A stretch of 64,000 nucleotides of DNA from Sphingorhabdus sp. Alg239-R122 (GTDB taxonomy: Bacteria; Pseudomonadota; Alphaproteobacteria; Sphingomonadales; Sphingomonadaceae): positions 1 through 64,000 of the forward strand of contig NZ_UNRC01000001.1 in the NCBI RefSeq assembly GCF_900537065.1, given 5' to 3'. The notes under the pieces are model-generated. The model was not told the origin of the DNA. It ran no database searches and saw only the letters and a program-made list of their open reading frames with translations. Positions 63,452 through 64,000 of this stretch are shown here, piece by piece. Position 1 is the stretch's first letter. Each line of letters begins with the position of its first letter. A program made the position numbers and the translations under genes.

Positions 63452-64000
63452 ATGAGAAAAGCTATACTGACCGCATTAATGCTGGGTGTCGCCATATTGC
63501 CTTCCGCCTGTAAACAAGCTGAAAATGTTGAAGCACCAGCTGGAACTGACATATCAGAAATTGAAAAAGCGGACTGGGATGGTTTTGTAACCAAGTTTGT
63601 TGACGGGTATATGCCGCTCAATCCTGACTTTGCAGTATATCAGGGCAAGCATGAGTTTGATGGGCAGTTGCCTGACTGGAGTGAAGAGGGCCTCAAGGCT
63701 CAGATAGATTTCCTGAAGCAGGCCATAGCCGACGCGCGCTCCATCGACCCGAAGCAATTGACAAAAGAACAGGCATTTGAGCGTAATTATCTTGTCTCAG
63801 TTGCTGAAGGCCAGCTTTTCTGGCTTGAAGACGCTGAATGGCCACATAAGAACCCCGCATTTTACGTGGGTTCGCTCGATCCCAATGTGTACATCGCGCG
63901 GCCTTATGCAGATGATAAGACACGCATGCAGGCTTTTATCAAATATGCGAAAAATATTCCTGAGGCAGCAGAGCAGATCAAAGCAAACCTGAAAGGGGAT
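63452..64000 (+). CDS. DUF885 family lipoprotein (3' truncated by window edge)
   Basis: The frame opens at ATG 63452 (GGAG ten bases upstream) and runs without a stop to the window end, 183 codons visible. A signal peptide with lipobox LPSAC places the lipidated Cys at residue 20. The sequence FVDGYMPLNPDFAVYQGKHEFDGQLPDWS, then NPAFYVGSLDPNVYIARPY, matches the start of DUF885 proteins, putative zinc peptidases or hydrolases of about 570-600 residues. The catalytic part lies beyond the window. Confidence 0.85.
   Translation, partial: MRKAILTALMLGVAILPSACKQAENVEAPAGTDISEIEKADWDGFVTKFVDGYMPLNPDFAVYQGKHEFDGQLPDWSEEGLKAQIDFLKQAIADARSIDPKQLTKEQAFERNYLVSVAEGQLFWLEDAEWPHKNPAFYVGSLDPNVYIARPYADDKTRMQAFIKYAKNIPEAAEQIKANLKGD

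Overview
The window is a chromosomal segment of an alphaproteobacterium, most likely a member of the Sphingomonadales or a close relative. The evidence is the chvI-chvG-hprK-rapZ-EIIA-HPr block diverging from pckA, a lone exosortase-A-type acyl carrier protein / acyl-CoA ligase / PLP-decarboxylase module, an rplI product with a long acidic tail, and many sphingomonad-style single genes (M2 peptidase, DUF885 lipoprotein, DUF3597, MerR plus acyl-CoA dehydrogenase). Base composition looks moderate (low to mid 50s % GC by eye, not computed). It is densely packed core genome. I see no insertion sequence, prophage, CRISPR array or rRNA operon, and no gene-free stretch exceeds 300 bases (longest about 230).

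Layout, left to right. 1-1451: end of rplS with its terminator, then asd. 1558-5989: a TetR regulator divergent from a phytanoyl-CoA-dioxygenase-like gene and a D-2-hydroxyacid dehydrogenase, followed by a DsbA-fold isomerase and an alpha/beta hydrolase. 6083-13846: M2 metallopeptidase, a LEA-like repeat protein, AMP nucleosidase, a PKHD hydroxylase overlapping a sulfotransferase-like gene, the ribosomal operon rpsF-rpsR-rplI, and an exported VOC protein. 14008-18890: fatty acid and cell-wall genes fabD-GNAT-fabG-acpP-fabF-mltG. 19008-24420: peroxiredoxin, 2'-5' RNA ligase-like protein, ferredoxin reductase, a CAT-anticodon tRNA, a type III polyketide synthase with an ICMT-like methyltransferase, and trxB.

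24443-32147: the exosortase-A-associated trio, fmt-truA facing recR-def, and rmuC. 32157-39254: an RNA methyltransferase, the regulatory PTS remnant (HPr, EIIA), RapZ, short HprK, the ChvG/ChvI two-component system and divergent pckA, a carbon/envelope-stress control block. 39388-45738: DUF3597, DUF937, an M28 peptidase, guaB, a small Cys-containing protein, an RsmB-like methyltransferase and a TPR protein. 45760-50404: rppH, then korA-(26-codon membrane ORF)-korB and a YdjM-like membrane protein.

50419-64000: photolyase, cyclopropane fatty acid synthase, a serine hydrolase lipoprotein, purF-SDR, hisI, a MerR regulator that looks leaderless with a long acyl-CoA dehydrogenase, a secreted Asp-rich repeat protein convergent with an aspartyl/asparaginyl hydroxylase, MFS-cysK, and the start of a DUF885 lipoprotein cut by the window edge.

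The best leads are: the 26-residue membrane ORF between korA and korB; the Asp-rich repeat protein beside an Asp/Asn hydroxylase, with a 40-base perfect inverted repeat upstream of the latter; the PKHD hydroxylase/sulfotransferase pair; the stand-alone ACP-ligase-decarboxylase module; and the TetR palindrome that covers both divergent promoters.
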